Below, in pieces: positions 37,405 through 46,463 of a stretch of 64,000 nucleotides of DNA. The stretch covers positions 79,886-143,885 of the forward strand of contig NZ_FUWM01000008.1 of NCBI RefSeq assembly GCF_900167185.1, in the 5' to 3' direction. The position numbers and the translations under genes are program-made. The notes under the pieces are model-generated. The model made no database searches, was not told the DNA's origin, and saw only the letters and a program-made list of their open reading frames with translations. This DNA comes from Selenihalanaerobacter shriftii. GTDB taxonomy: Bacteria; Bacillota; Halanaerobiia; Halobacteroidales; Acetohalobiaceae. Position 1 is the first letter of the stretch, and every line of letters starts with the position of its first letter.

Positions 37405-37773
37405 TCATTTAATTAAATCTGGTCTTAACACTTCTGCTCTCCTCAAATATACATGTTCTACTTCTCTTGACTCATTATTAGAGTTTAAATGTATTAATAC
37501 TCTAATACATTTAGCTAAACCACCTGGAACATCTACCTCAGTAGCATCTAGTAATGGGATAAAATCCCATCCTATCTGTCTAGCAGCTTGAGCTGGAAAG
37601 ACAGCGTTTAAGTCTGGAGTCATTGTAAAGAATATAGAAATTATATCCTCTTCATCTAATTGATTCTGATCTTTAATTTCCAGTAATAATTCTTTAGTTG
37701 CTGTTAATATTTCTTCTTTTTCATTATTCTCTACTGTAATAGCTCCTCTAATTGCATAAACCTTACTACTCAT
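37405..37773 (-). CDS. aroH: chorismate mutase, AroH class
   Basis: It rearranges chorismate to prephenate as a trimer. YAIRGAITVENNEKEEIL, SIFFTMTPDLNAVFPAQAAR, DVPGGLAKCIRVLIH and HVYLRRAEVLRPDL match the AroH family end to end, with active-site Arg and Cys residues in place. It is 122 residues long. It lies between the HutP-family gene and hisC and supplies prephenate to TyrA. Confidence 0.95.
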   Translation of the reverse strand: MSSKVYAIRGAITVENNEKEEILTATKELLLEIKDQNQLDEEDIISIFFTMTPDLNAVFPAQAARQIGWDFIPLLDATEVDVPGGLAKCIRVLIHLNSNNESREVEHVYLRRAEVLRPDLIK

Positions 37774-37812
37774 ACTAAATAAACACCATCCCTTTTTCTT
37801 TTAAGTAATTTT

Positions 37813-38229
37813 TTAAGGGACTGCTCTATGTCCTAGTCCAATTGCAATTTCATTTAAATGTAATAAACCAATAGCAAAGAAAACCGAAACACTAATATGG
37901 TCACCTCTACGAGCAATCCCTATCTTTCCTCCTACATTAAAACCAATTGCCTTAGAAGTAATCTGAGATAAAGCCTCTCTGGTAGCACCTGCTACTGCTC
38001 CCTGGTCAGTATGGGTCTCTTTAATCACATTTTCTCGTTTAGCAGCAACTACTGCTCTTTCTATAATCTTTTTTACTGAAGAAGTGAATTCTCCTCCAAA
38101 ATCTACCGCTGCTACTTTTAAACCTTCTTTAGCATACTCTCTTTTTAATTCATTTTCCTCTTTACGGTCAGTGAGTGCCATCTTAATAGCTGCTGAAGCT
38201 ACCTCTTTACTTGATTGATCATCTTTCAT
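37813..38229 (-). CDS. HutP family RNA-binding regulator
   Basis: The 138-residue protein has EVASAAIKMALTDRKEENEL, VAAVDFGGEFTSSVKKIIERAVVAAKRENV, HTDQGAVAGATREAL and an end of GLGHRAVP, which match the HutP family. Bacillus HutP, with histidine and Mg, binds its mRNA and prevents terminator folding. Here the gene leads the aromatic operon hutP-aroH-hisC-aroF-tyrA-aroA instead of a histidine-use operon, so it probably responds to another ligand and acts on this operon. A leader with repeats, a competing pairing and a terminator lies directly upstream. AAGGAGG precedes the ATG. Confidence 0.85.
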   Translation of the reverse strand: MKDDQSSKEVASAAIKMALTDRKEENELKREYAKEGLKVAAVDFGGEFTSSVKKIIERAVVAAKRENVIKETHTDQGAVAGATREALSQITSKAIGFNVGGKIGIARRGDHISVSVFFAIGLLHLNEIAIGLGHRAVP

Positions 38230-38261
38230 ACTTATTCCCTCCTTATCTTTGATTAAAAAAC

Positions 38262-38288
38262 AAAAAACACCCCCATAATAGGAGTGTT
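38262..38288 (-). terminator. attenuator-type terminator in HutP-aro leader
   Basis: On the minus strand AACACTCC pairs with GGGGGTGTT (one G-U pair) around TATTAT and is followed by TTTTTTGTTTTTT. It lies only about 35 bases before the hutP-like start, so it would stop transcription before the operon. Its 5' arm (ACTCCTA) can pair instead with TAGGAGT at 38322-38328. Confidence 0.8.
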
Positions 38289-38299
38289 TAGGTTTCAGA

Positions 38300-38450
38300 T
38301 ACTAATTAAGTATGACTTGATACTCCTACCGCTAATAAATAACCATCCTAACAAATCAAGTCGTTTAAAACTAAATATTCAGTTGTAATAAGTGATTATT
38401 AAAACTCATATACCATATTACCGTACTACCATACTACCAGATTACCATTA
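38300..38450 (-). promoter_or_regulatory. structured leader RNA of the HutP-aro operon with five 8-bp tandem repeats
   Basis: Five 8-bp units of the form TACCNNNN on the plus strand (38411-38450; TGGTA-type on the RNA) are followed by GACTTGAT (38355-38362), which pairs perfectly with ATCAAGTC (38314-38321). Right beside the latter is TAGGAGT (38322-38328), complementary to ACTCCTA in the terminator arm. So three elements, the GACTTGAT helix, the antiterminator and the terminator, compete. It has none of the T-box motifs. A -10-like TATAAT lies at 38462-38467. Control by the encoded HutP-family protein is inferred. Confidence 0.6.
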
Positions 38451-38500
38451 AACTATTTTTTATTATATTAACACAAAATTAGCTTTTTTACAACCATAAA

Positions 38501-39058
38501 TTAATATCTTTTATATAATTCTACTCGTCTTAATTGTTTTAGATTATTTTTCACCCAAAACTGTTCGCCTTCTTGAAAATTTTGAATATTATCTGAAAGA
38601 TTTGTTACTTTAACCCATAATCCTTTATTAATCATTTTAGAATCTAATATGATTTCATCTCCATTTTTAACCCGAAGTCGAAATCTATCATCCTTAAATG
38701 TTCCTCTAACTTGATTATTAACTAAAACCTTAACTTGGGAAGCGTTATTTGAATTTAAAATCTTTAATTCAATTATCCCTTGTTGCTCTGCTATTACTGC
38801 TAGATTAGCTTGATTAGCTGGTTTAGATTCTGTTGCTTTAAAATCTTTAACATAATTCTTTAGCTTATCTAATTTTAAATAAGTTAAAGTTTTCTTTACT
38901 AAAGGAAGCTGCTTTAATTGTAAATCAGTATTAATCGGATCATTTAACGCTACTTGTACAGTAATCAACAGAATAATTAAAGCAATAGTACCTTTAATTA
39001 ATAAACTCTCTATTTTTTCTACAAGCTTTAATATAAACTCATAAAATCCTCGGGACAT
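38501..39058 (-). CDS. single-pass membrane protein of unknown function
   Basis: The 185-residue protein has one strongly hydrophobic segment near residues 20-38 (IKGTIALIILLITVQVAL). A helical linker and a C-terminal part of beta character follow (IIELKILNSNNASQVKVLV, then GDEIILDSKMINKGLWVKV), so the N-terminus probably anchors an extracytoplasmic domain. I do not recognise the family. It lies between the aromatic operon and the flavoprotein gene, with a start next to GAGGTGATA. No signal peptidase site is clear. Confidence 0.6.
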   Translation of the reverse strand: MSRGFYEFILKLVEKIESLLIKGTIALIILLITVQVALNDPINTDLQLKQLPLVKKTLTYLKLDKLKNYVKDFKATESKPANQANLAVIAEQQGIIELKILNSNNASQVKVLVNNQVRGTFKDDRFRLRVKNGDEIILDSKMINKGLWVKVTNLSDNIQNFQEGEQFWVKNNLKQLRRVELYKRY

Positions 39059-39133
39059 AGTATCACCTCATAATAATAATCTTTACTTATTTATAATACT
39101 ATGTTCCTCTATAGCAAAATATCCCTTTTATAT

Positions 39134-40369
39134 TCAATTAATAATATTAATCCCAGCTAAATAACCAGTAGAAAATGCCGCCTGGAGATTAAAGCCTCCT
39201 GTATAAGCATCGATATCAATTACTTCTCCGGCTAAATAAAGTCCTGATACTATCTTAGATTCCATAGTACTAGGGTCAATCTCATCTGTAGCTACTCCAC
39301 CTTTAGTTACAATTGCTTGTCTTAATCCCCTAGTACCTAAAATAGTTAATGTTAACCCTTTAAATAATTTAACTAACTGGCTTCTTTCACCTGCATTAAT
39401 TTGATTTACAAATTTATCCTCAGGAATAGGAGATAAATCTATAATAATCGGAATTAATGTCGAAGGTAATAAATCTCCTAGACTATTCTTAAATTGTTTC
39501 CGACTATATTTATTGAAATCCCGTTGAATTCTTCTATCTAACTTCTCTTTAGAAAGAGCAGGTTTAAGGTCAATCTCTAATTTTAAACTACCTTTACCTA
39601 AATGATTGACTACATCTCGACTTAAGGTTAATACTATAGGACCTGATATTCCAAAATGAGTAAATAATAATTCACCAAATTCAGACTTAATAGGCTGCTC
39701 ATTAAAATATAAAGTAGCTTCTACATTTTTAAGAGGTAAACCTTGGGCTTCAGTCGCCCATTCTTCTTTAGTCTCTAATGGTACTAAGGAAGGTTTAATA
39801 GGTTTAACAGTATGGCCTACATCCTTTAAAATATTATAACCATCACCAGAAGAACCAGTACTAGGATATACAGCTCCACCAGGTGTAAAAATCACCTTCT
39901 TAGCTAAATATTGATTGCCACTCCTATCGATAACCCCTTTAATTTGATTCTTTTCAACTAAGAGATTGTCTACAGCAGTATTTAATTTAATCTTTACCCC
40001 ATTTTTATCTAAATATTTCTTTAAGGCTGCTACCACATCTATAGCTGAATCGGACTTAGGAAAGACCCGATCACCTCTTTCTACTTTAGTTGGTACTCCT
40101 AATTGATCAAAAAACTCTCGCAATTGATAATTAGAAAAAGTATAAAGAGCACTATAAAGAAAAGAACCCGTATCAGGGAAATTATTAATAATCTCTTCAA
40201 TATCACAATCATTAGTTAAATTGCATCGTCCTTTACCAGTTATCAAAATCTTTTTACCTAACTGCTCATTCTTTTCTAATAATAGAACATCTGCACCATT
40301 TTTAGCTGCAATACCAGCAGCTATCATTCCAGCTGCACCACCACCAACAACAATTACTTTATCTTCCAT
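39134..40369 (-). CDS. BaiN/HI0933 family FAD-dependent oxidoreductase
   Basis: The FAD-binding motif KVIVVGGGAAGMIAAGIAAKNG starts the protein (family motif VVGGGAAGM), followed by LLEKNEQLGKKILITGKGRCNLTN-type text (KILITGKGRCNLTND). VIFTPGGAVYPSTGSSGDGY and the C-terminal AGEVIDIDAYTGGFNLQAAFSTG are also typical. Members are flavoproteins of unclear physiological substrate; one relative reduces bile acids. Length 411 is normal. It lies just downstream of the rnc terminator and seems to be a unit of its own. Confidence 0.87.
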   Translation of the reverse strand: MEDKVIVVGGGAAGMIAAGIAAKNGADVLLLEKNEQLGKKILITGKGRCNLTNDCDIEEIINNFPDTGSFLYSALYTFSNYQLREFFDQLGVPTKVERGDRVFPKSDSAIDVVAALKKYLDKNGVKIKLNTAVDNLLVEKNQIKGVIDRSGNQYLAKKVIFTPGGAVYPSTGSSGDGYNILKDVGHTVKPIKPSLVPLETKEEWATEAQGLPLKNVEATLYFNEQPIKSEFGELLFTHFGISGPIVLTLSRDVVNHLGKGSLKLEIDLKPALSKEKLDRRIQRDFNKYSRKQFKNSLGDLLPSTLIPIIIDLSPIPEDKFVNQINAGERSQLVKLFKGLTLTILGTRGLRQAIVTKGGVATDEIDPSTMESKIVSGLYLAGEVIDIDAYTGGFNLQAAFSTGYLAGINIIN

Positions 40370-40388
40370 AATTACCCCCTCTATAGAT

Positions 40389-40422
40389 AAAAAAGTAGCC
40401 CGTTAATTTAAACGAGCTACTT
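40389..40422 (-). terminator. intrinsic terminator ending the fap-fab-rnc operon
   Basis: GAAGTAGCTCGTTTAA pairs with TTAACGGGCTACTTT (G-U pairs included) and is followed by TTTTT on the minus strand. Its 5' arm begins at the rnc stop codon. Confidence 0.85.
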
Positions 40423-41121
40423 CAGTTTCTTTAATGCATTTTTAGCCGCTTCTTGTTGCGCTTCTTTTTTACTAGAACCAGTTCCCTGACCCAACGGTTT
40501 ACTATTAAACGTAACTTGCACAGTAAATATTTTACTATGATCAGGACCTTCTTCCTCAATTACATGATACTCTGGTCTAGAATTAGAACTCTTTTGAATT
40601 ATTTCCTGTAACGTAGTTTTATAATCCTGAATATGATTTCCAGACTCTACATTGTCAATATCTGATGTCATCAATTTCAAAATAAAATCTCTGGCTATAT
40701 CCAAATTTCTGTCTAAATAAATATTACCTACTAATGCTTCAAAAGCATCTGCCAAAATTGAACTTCGTTTTCGACCTCCAGTCATATCCTCACCTTTACC
40801 TAACAACAGATATTTACCTAAATCCAATTCCCTCGCTTTATCGGCTAGGATCGGAGCACTAACAACTACTGCTCTCATCTTAGCCAACTCCCCTTCGGGA
40901 TAATCTGGATAACGATTAAACATATACTCACTAATTACAATATCTAAGACTGAATCTCCTAAAAATTCTAATCGTTCATTATCTTTTAAATTCAACTCTT
41001 GATTTTCATTAGCATACGATTTATGAGTTAATGACTTCTGTAAAAATTTTAAATCATTAAATTTAATTCCTATTTTGTTTTGAAATTCTTCTAACTTCCT
41101 ACGATACTCATCACTAACCAT
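40417..41121 (-). CDS. rnc: ribonuclease III
   Basis: RNase III cleaves double-stranded RNA in rRNA maturation. The catalytic signature NERLEFLGDSVLDIVISEYMF is near residue 45, the acidic residues D and E recur in ADAFEALVGNIYLD, and a double-stranded-RNA-binding domain closes the protein (DYKTTLQEIIQKS to SSKKEAQQEAAKNALKKL). Length 234 is standard. It lies 19 bases after fabF and is the last gene of the fatty acid operon, a common linkage in Firmicutes. Confidence 0.96.
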   Translation of the reverse strand: MVSDEYRRKLEEFQNKIGIKFNDLKFLQKSLTHKSYANENQELNLKDNERLEFLGDSVLDIVISEYMFNRYPDYPEGELAKMRAVVVSAPILADKARELDLGKYLLLGKGEDMTGGRKRSSILADAFEALVGNIYLDRNLDIARDFILKLMTSDIDNVESGNHIQDYKTTLQEIIQKSSNSRPEYHVIEEEGPDHSKIFTVQVTFNSKPLGQGTGSSKKEAQQEAAKNALKKLK

Positions 41122-41140
41122 TATTTCACAACCTTAATTA

Positions 41141-42379
41141 CTATTGATATTTTTTAAATATTAAAGTAGCGTTGTGACCTCCAAAACCTAATGAATTAGA
41201 TAATGCAGCATTCACATCAACCTCTCGAGATTGATTAGGTACATAATCTAAATCACAGTCTTCATCTTCATTTTCATAATTGATAGTTGGAGGCACTACT
41301 CCTTCTTTAATTGCTAATACTGAAGCAATGGCTTCAATACCACCAGCAGCTCCTAATAAATGTCCTGTCATAGATTTAGTAGAACTAACAACTAAATCCT
41401 GGGCATAATCACCAAAAATACTCTTAATAGCCATAGTTTCTAATTTATCATTTTGTGGAGTAGAAGTACCATGTGCATTAATATAGTTAATATCTGCTAA
41501 ATCTAAACCCGAATTATCAATAGCCATTTGCATTGATCTAGCTGCTCCTTCACCTTGAGGATCTGGTGCAGTTACATGATAGGCATCTCCAGACATACCA
41601 TAGCCTGATACTTCAGCATAAATTTTAGCTCCTCTTTCTAACGCACTTTCCAACTTCTCTAAAATTAAAATACCTGATCCTTCACCCATAACAAAGCCGT
41701 CTCTTTCAGCATCAAAAGGCCTACTTGCTTTTTGTGGTTCGTCATTACGAGTAGACATCGCTTTCATAGAGCAAAATCCAGCATAAGATAAAGGAGTGAT
41801 TGCCGCTTCAGCACCACCAGTAATCATAATATCAGCATCACCACGTTGGATAATTTCAAACGCATCTCCAATGGCATTAGTTCCAGATGCACATGCTGAA
41901 ACAGTTGTTGTATTAGGCCCTTTAGCTCCTGTATGAATTGAAACTTGACCAGCAGCCATATTAGAGATCATCATTGGAATAAAGAATGGACTAACTCTAT
42001 TTGGGCCTCTCTCGATTAAGCGTTTAGCTTGTGATTCAAAAGTCTCCATACCTCCAATACCACTACCAACTAAAACTCCTGCTCTTTCAGCATTACTATC
42101 ATTAATCTCTAAATCCGAATCTTCAATAGCAATCTTTGCTGCTGCTACAGCAAACTGAGCAAACTTATCCATACGCTTAGATTCTTTACGGTCCATATAA
42201 TCTTTTGGATCAAAATCTTTTACTTCACCAGCAACCTGTGAATTAAATTCTTCAGCATCAAAATTTGTAACATTATCTATTCCAGATTTTCCTGCTATTA
42301 AATTAGACCAGTAATTATCTAAGCCACTACCTACTGGAGATATAACTCCCATCCCGGTTACTACAACTCGATTACTCAT
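41141..42379 (-). CDS. fabF: beta-ketoacyl-ACP synthase II
   Basis: FabF elongates acyl-ACP with malonyl-ACP. The catalytic Cys is in [14 protein letters not shown] near residue 160, with His residues in [12 protein letters not shown] and [16 protein letters not shown]-terminal [15 protein letters not shown] and C-terminal [15 protein letters not shown] fit the family. Length 412 is normal. The start overlaps the end of the second FabK-like gene by eight bases, showing tight coupling. Confidence 0.96.
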   Translation of the reverse strand: MSNRVVVTGMGVISPVGSGLDNYWSNLIAGKSGIDNVTNFDAEEFNSQVAGEVKDFDPKDYMDRKESKRMDKFAQFAVAAAKIAIEDSDLEINDSNAERAGVLVGSGIGGMETFESQAKRLIERGPNRVSPFFIPMMISNMAAGQVSIHTGAKGPNTTTVSACASGTNAIGDAFEIIQRGDADIMITGGAEAAITPLSYAGFCSMKAMSTRNDEPQKASRPFDAERDGFVMGEGSGILILEKLESALERGAKIYAEVSGYGMSGDAYHVTAPDPQGEGAARSMQMAIDNSGLDLADINYINAHGTSTPQNDKLETMAIKSIFGDYAQDLVVSSTKSMTGHLLGAAGGIEAIASVLAIKEGVVPPTINYENEDEDCDLDYVPNQSREVDVNAALSNSLGFGGHNATLIFKKYQ

Positions 42380-43349
42380 CCTCAGATTCCTCCCGATTCA
42401 AAAAATTCTTCGCTTCACTAACTAAATTGTCAATGATCTTTCTGACTGGTAAAATATCATTAATTCTATGCGTTTCTTCCCCTGCAAAGACTAAACCTTT
42501 CTCCATATCTCCTCGTTTAGCTTCTATAAGAGATTTAATAATACAGAATACTCGTGAGCACTTCTTTAAACAGATATAATCACAAGAAAAAGTTCCATCC
42601 TCTATATCACTAGATCCCAACTTTTCTGTAAATTTATTTTTTAAAGCTCTTCCTGGTAATCCTACAGGGCTATCAATTAGAATACTATCCTCTTCAGTAG
42701 CATTAATATATAGTTCCTTAAATTCTGAAGCTACCTCACATTCCTCACTAGCCACAAAACGTGAACCCATCTGTACTCCATCGGCCCCCATATTTAAAAC
42801 CTCTGCAATATCCTTACCATCAATGATTCCACCAGCAGCTATCACAGGAATTTTTACTGTATCCACTATTTTTTTTACTAACGATTTCATTGATTGGTCA
42901 GTACCTAAATGTCCACCTGCTTCTTTTCCTTCTACAACTATAGCAGAAGCACCTAATTTTTCAGAAATTTTAGCCAATCTAACTGAAGAAACTATAGGAA
43001 CTACTGGTACATTATTATCTTTTCCTAATGTAAATAGATCTCTTGAAAATCCTGCACCAGCTACAATTAGATCTATCCCTTCATTGATAGATGCTTGAAC
43101 TAATTCTTTAAATTCACTAGCCGCTACCATAATATTAACCCCAACAATTCCTTCAGTCATCTTTTTAGATCGACGAATCTCCTCTTTTAACTCGTCAATT
43201 TCAATGCCAGACCCAGCTATCAAGCCAATTCCACCTTCATCAGCAACTGCAGCAACTAAAGGTGCAGTTGACACCTTAACAGCCATTCCTCCCTGTATAA
43301 TTGGAAGTTTAGCTACTATATCTCCTATTTTTAATCTTGGCAAATTCAA
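42372..43349 (-). CDS. second FabK-like / nitronate monooxygenase family flavoprotein
   Basis: This is an FMN barrel of the NMO/FabK family: [47 protein letters not shown] and [19 protein letters not shown], with [17 protein letters not shown]. It shares this frame with FabK in the same operon, but its C-terminal part contains [14 protein letters not shown], a four-Cys cluster that the other copy lacks and that could bind metal or an Fe-S cluster. It lies between acpP and fabF. A role in fatty acid synthesis is suggested by context only; enoyl-ACP reductase or nitronate oxidation are both possible. Confidence 0.78.
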   Translation of the reverse strand: MNLPRLKIGDIVAKLPIIQGGMAVKVSTAPLVAAVADEGGIGLIAGSGIEIDELKEEIRRSKKMTEGIVGVNIMVAASEFKELVQASINEGIDLIVAGAGFSRDLFTLGKDNNVPVVPIVSSVRLAKISEKLGASAIVVEGKEAGGHLGTDQSMKSLVKKIVDTVKIPVIAAGGIIDGKDIAEVLNMGADGVQMGSRFVASEECEVASEFKELYINATEEDSILIDSPVGLPGRALKNKFTEKLGSSDIEDGTFSCDYICLKKCSRVFCIIKSLIEAKRGDMEKGLVFAGEETHRINDILPVRKIIDNLVSEAKNFLNREESEDE

Positions 43350-43430
43350 AGTAATTCCCCCATATTTTAAAATATGATTTAATCAAAAGTTTAAACTGTC
43401 CTCTCCCTAATTACAAAGCAAATATCTTAA

Positions 43431-43462
43431 GAAGGAAAGTCTCAAATTGAGACTTTCCTTTA
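43431..43462 (-). terminator. hairpin between acpP and second fabK-like gene
   Basis: AAAGGAAAGTCTCAA pairs with TTGAGACTTTCCTTC-type arm on the minus strand, but the T run after it is short. As it lies inside the operon it may lower, not stop, downstream transcription, giving more acpP than fabF mRNA. Confidence 0.6.
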
Positions 43463-43476
43463 ATATAATTTAAAAA

Positions 43477-43707
43477 TTAAGAATTATTTTCAATATAATC
43501 AACAGCATTAGTTACTGTTGCAATATCCTCAGCATCCTCATCAGGAATCTCAATATCAAATTCTTCCTCAAAAGCCATTACTAGATCAACGATATCTAAA
43601 GAGTCTGCCCCTAAATCATCAATAAAAGAAGCCTCTTCTGTCACCTCATCTGGGTCAACAGCTAATTCTTCTACAACAATCTCTTTAACTTGTTCTAAAA
43701 TTGACAT
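43477..43707 (-). CDS. acpP: acyl carrier protein
   Basis: ACP carries growing acyl chains on a 4'-phosphopantetheine. The acidic 76-residue protein has the attachment motif [20 protein letters not shown] with the modified Ser. The ATG is preceded by GGGAGGTGAAGGGATA; a TTG seven codons upstream is within that ribosome site and is not used. It lies 35 bases downstream of fabG. Confidence 0.97.
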   Translation of the reverse strand: MSILEQVKEIVVEELAVDPDEVTEEASFIDDLGADSLDIVDLVMAFEEEFDIEIPDEDAEDIATVTNAVDYIENNS

Positions 43708-43742
43708 TATCCCTTCACCTCCCTTCAATGAATAGTTGACAG

Positions 43743-44492
43743 TTACATAACCATTCCACCATCAACATGAATAACTTGACCTGTAATATATTTAGCAGCA
43801 TCTGATGATAAAAAGACTGCCAAATTAGCTACATCTTCTGGATCTCCAAATTCATCTAATGGAATAGAACTTAACATTTGCTCCTTAACATCTTCTGATA
43901 ATTCTTCAGTCATCTTAGACTTAATAAATCCTGGAGCAATAGCATTAACCTTAATTCCTCTACTTGCTAATTCCTTAGCAGTCGATTTAGTAAAGCCAAT
44001 TACTCCTGCTTTAGACGCAGAATAATTTGCTTGACCTGCATTCCCCATTACACCTACTACAGAAGATATATTAATGATCTTACCACTTCTTTGCTTCATC
44101 ATAGTTCTTGATACAGCTTTAGTACAGTTAAAAACACCTTTTAAATTAACATTAAGAACTGCATCCCAATCCTCTTCCTTCATTCGAAGTAATAAACCAT
44201 CTCTAGTAATTCCAGCATTATTAACTAAAATATCTATAGATCCAAACTCTTTCTTAACTTCTTTCATCATGGATTTTACTTCATCCATATCAGCTACATT
44301 AGCTTGAATTGCAACTGCCTTACGACCCATATCTTTAATTGAATCAACCATCTTTTGAGCTTGCTCTTCTTCAGCTTCAACAGGATAATTAATTACAATA
44401 TCTGCTCCTTCATTTGCTAATCTTAAAGCAATTGCTTTCCCGATACCTCGAGAACTTCCAGTGACTACTGCCACTTGATCTGCTAATCTCAT
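43743..44492 (-). CDS. fabG: 3-oxoacyl-ACP reductase
   Basis: FabG reduces beta-ketoacyl-ACP with NADPH. The nucleotide motif [37 protein letters not shown], the catalytic Ser in [22 protein letters not shown] with Tyr and Lys, and C-terminal [14 protein letters not shown] fit the short-chain dehydrogenase family. The ATG is placed after GGAAGGTGAGAAGA. Length 249 is normal. Neighbours are fabD upstream and acpP downstream. Confidence 0.96.
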   Translation of the reverse strand: MRLADQVAVVTGSSRGIGKAIALRLANEGADIVINYPVEAEEEQAQKMVDSIKDMGRKAVAIQANVADMDEVKSMMKEVKKEFGSIDILVNNAGITRDGLLLRMKEEDWDAVLNVNLKGVFNCTKAVSRTMMKQRSGKIINISSVVGVMGNAGQANYSASKAGVIGFTKSTAKELASRGIKVNAIAPGFIKSKMTEELSEDVKEQMLSSIPLDEFGDPEDVANLAVFLSSDAAKYITGQVIHVDGGMVM

Positions 44493-44547
44493 TCTTCTCA
44501 CCTTCCTTACCTATTATCATAAATATAAGTATAATTTATTCTAAATT

Positions 44548-45480
44548 CTATAATTTCTGCAATGTTTTTTCTAATGAACTAACATCTTTAACATTCAATG
44601 CATTAACACTACGGTCAATACGCTTCATAAACTTTTTCAGAGTTCTACCAGGCCCTACTTCAATAACCGTATCAACTCCATTTTCTATCATACGATTAAT
44701 AATATCTACCCAATATATCGAATTATTTAACTGCTTAATTAGAGCGTTTCGAATCTCTTTTGGTTTCTTTACATAATCAGCAGTTACATTAGCAATTATC
44801 GAAACATCTGGTTTAGAAATATCTGTTTTCTCTAATTCTGCAGCTAAATTATCGCCAGCAGGTTTCATTAAGCTTGAATGAAATGGACCGCTAACCCTTA
44901 ATTTAACAGCTTTTTTAGCTCCTTCTTCTTTAGCTAACTCAAGAGTTTTTTCAATAGCTTCTGATTCTCCAGAAATCACAGTCTGAATTGGTGTATTATA
45001 ATTAGCTAATTCTACAATTCCAAATTCACTACCTCTGTTAACAACCTCTTCAACTTGATCTCTTTTTAAACCAATAATAGCTCCCATAGCTCCTCGACCG
45101 CTAGGAACAGCTTCTTCCATAAACTTTCCTCTTTTATGAACTAATTTAACAGCTGATTCAAAATCTAATGCTCCTGAAGCCACTAAAGCAGAATACTCTC
45201 CTAGACTATGTCCAGCTACCACTGCTGGTTTAATACCTTTTTCTCTTAGGACTGCATTAACTGCTGTACTCATAGTTAAAATAGCCGGTTGTGTATTCTC
45301 TGTTTTAGCTAACTCTTTTTTAGGTCCATCAAAACATAATTTAGATATCTCATATCCTAAAACCTGATCTGCTTTTTCAAAAATTTCCTTAGCAACTGGA
45401 TACTCTGCACTTAATTCTTTTCCCATTCCTACTTTTTGTGCTCCTTGACCTGGGAATAAAAAAGCAATTTTTTCTGCCAT
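44548..45480 (-). CDS. fabD: malonyl-CoA:ACP transacylase
   Basis: FabD loads malonyl groups on ACP. FLFPGQGAQKVGMGKEL, the active-site GHSLGEYSALVASGAL with catalytic Ser, RGKFMEEAVPSGRGAMGAII and SGPFHSSLMKPAGDNL with the catalytic His are present. Length 310 is normal. It lies 34 bases after fabK and 55 bases before fabG. Confidence 0.96.
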   Translation of the reverse strand: MAEKIAFLFPGQGAQKVGMGKELSAEYPVAKEIFEKADQVLGYEISKLCFDGPKKELAKTENTQPAILTMSTAVNAVLREKGIKPAVVAGHSLGEYSALVASGALDFESAVKLVHKRGKFMEEAVPSGRGAMGAIIGLKRDQVEEVVNRGSEFGIVELANYNTPIQTVISGESEAIEKTLELAKEEGAKKAVKLRVSGPFHSSLMKPAGDNLAAELEKTDISKPDVSIIANVTADYVKKPKEIRNALIKQLNNSIYWVDIINRMIENGVDTVIEVGPGRTLKKFMKRIDRSVNALNVKDVSSLEKTLQKL

Positions 45481-45513
45481 TTTAATGCCTCCTTTTACAA
45501 GCCTAGTTCTATA

Positions 45514-46452
45514 TTAAATTAAATTCGCTTTCTCTTTTATAACTTCCTGCGCTTCAGTAACAAAACTTTCAATAATATCAGCTGCTGGTTCTTCCTTTTT
45601 AACCATTCCAGCTATCTGACCAGCCATAACACTTCCTTCTTGGACATCTCCTTCAGCCGCATCACGTAGTCTACCAACACCTAATTCTTCAATCTTATCT
45701 TTATCCGCACCTTCTTTTTCTAACTTTTCAATCTGCCTAGTTAATTTATTCTTTAAATTTCGTACTGGGTGTCCTGTAGAACGAGCAGTCACAATAGCAT
45801 CTCTATCTCTAGCATTAATAATAGCCTCTTTATAATTTGGATGTACAGTACATTCCTCAGCACAAACAAATCTAGTACCTATCTGTACTCCTACAGCTCC
45901 TAAAGCCAAAGCAGCTGCCAAGCCGCGTCCATCTGCAATTCCACCAGCAGCAATTACTGGAATATCTACTGCATCAGCTATTTGTGGAATTAAAGCCATT
46001 GTTGCTAATTCACCAATATGTCCACCAGCTTCAGTACCTTCAGCAATAATTGCATCAACATCCAGTCTAGCCATTCTTTTAGCCAATGCTACTGATGGTA
46101 CCACTGGTATAATCTTCGTTCCTACTTCTTTTAATTTTTCAATATATTTACCTGGGTTCCCGGCTCCTGTAGTAATTACCGGTACTTCTTCTTCATAAAT
46201 AACTTCTATAACTTCTTCTACATAAGGAGATAATAACATTACATTAACACCATAAGGTTTATCTGTTAATTTTTTAGCCTTTCTAATCTCTTCTTGAATT
46301 ACTTCTGCAGGTGCATTACCGGCACCTATCACACCTAAACCACCGGCATTAGAAACAGCAGCCGCTAATTCACCTGTAGCAATCCAAGCCATACCTCCTT
46401 GAATAATCGGATACTCTATACCCAATCTATCACATAATTCTGTTTTAAGCAT
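45514..46452 (-). CDS. fabK: enoyl-ACP reductase II (FMN type)
   Basis: FabK reduces enoyl-ACP with an FMN cofactor in place of the FabI type. [22 protein letters not shown], the catalytic-domain [48 protein letters not shown] (family motif GGIADGRG) and FVCAEECTVHPNYK match. The ATG with AGGAGGGAATAAT before it gives 312 residues; a longer frame overlaps the end of fabH. With FabH, FabD, FabG, ACP and FabF alongside it, this is likely the main enoyl reductase, so the cell is expected not to depend on FabI. Confidence 0.92.
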   Translation of the reverse strand: MLKTELCDRLGIEYPIIQGGMAWIATGELAAAVSNAGGLGVIGAGNAPAEVIQEEIRKAKKLTDKPYGVNVMLLSPYVEEVIEVIYEEEVPVITTGAGNPGKYIEKLKEVGTKIIPVVPSVALAKRMARLDVDAIIAEGTEAGGHIGELATMALIPQIADAVDIPVIAAGGIADGRGLAAALALGAVGVQIGTRFVCAEECTVHPNYKEAIINARDRDAIVTARSTGHPVRNLKNKLTRQIEKLEKEGADKDKIEELGVGRLRDAAEGDVQEGSVMAGQIAGMVKKEEPAADIIESFVTEAQEVIKEKANLI

Positions 46453-46463
46453 ATTATTCCCTC

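Noticed and set aside
38262..38450. T-box riboswitch for an aromatic amino acid
   Set aside because: No T-box core (AGGGTGGNACCGCG) and no specifier stem can be found; the competing pairings are of another kind.
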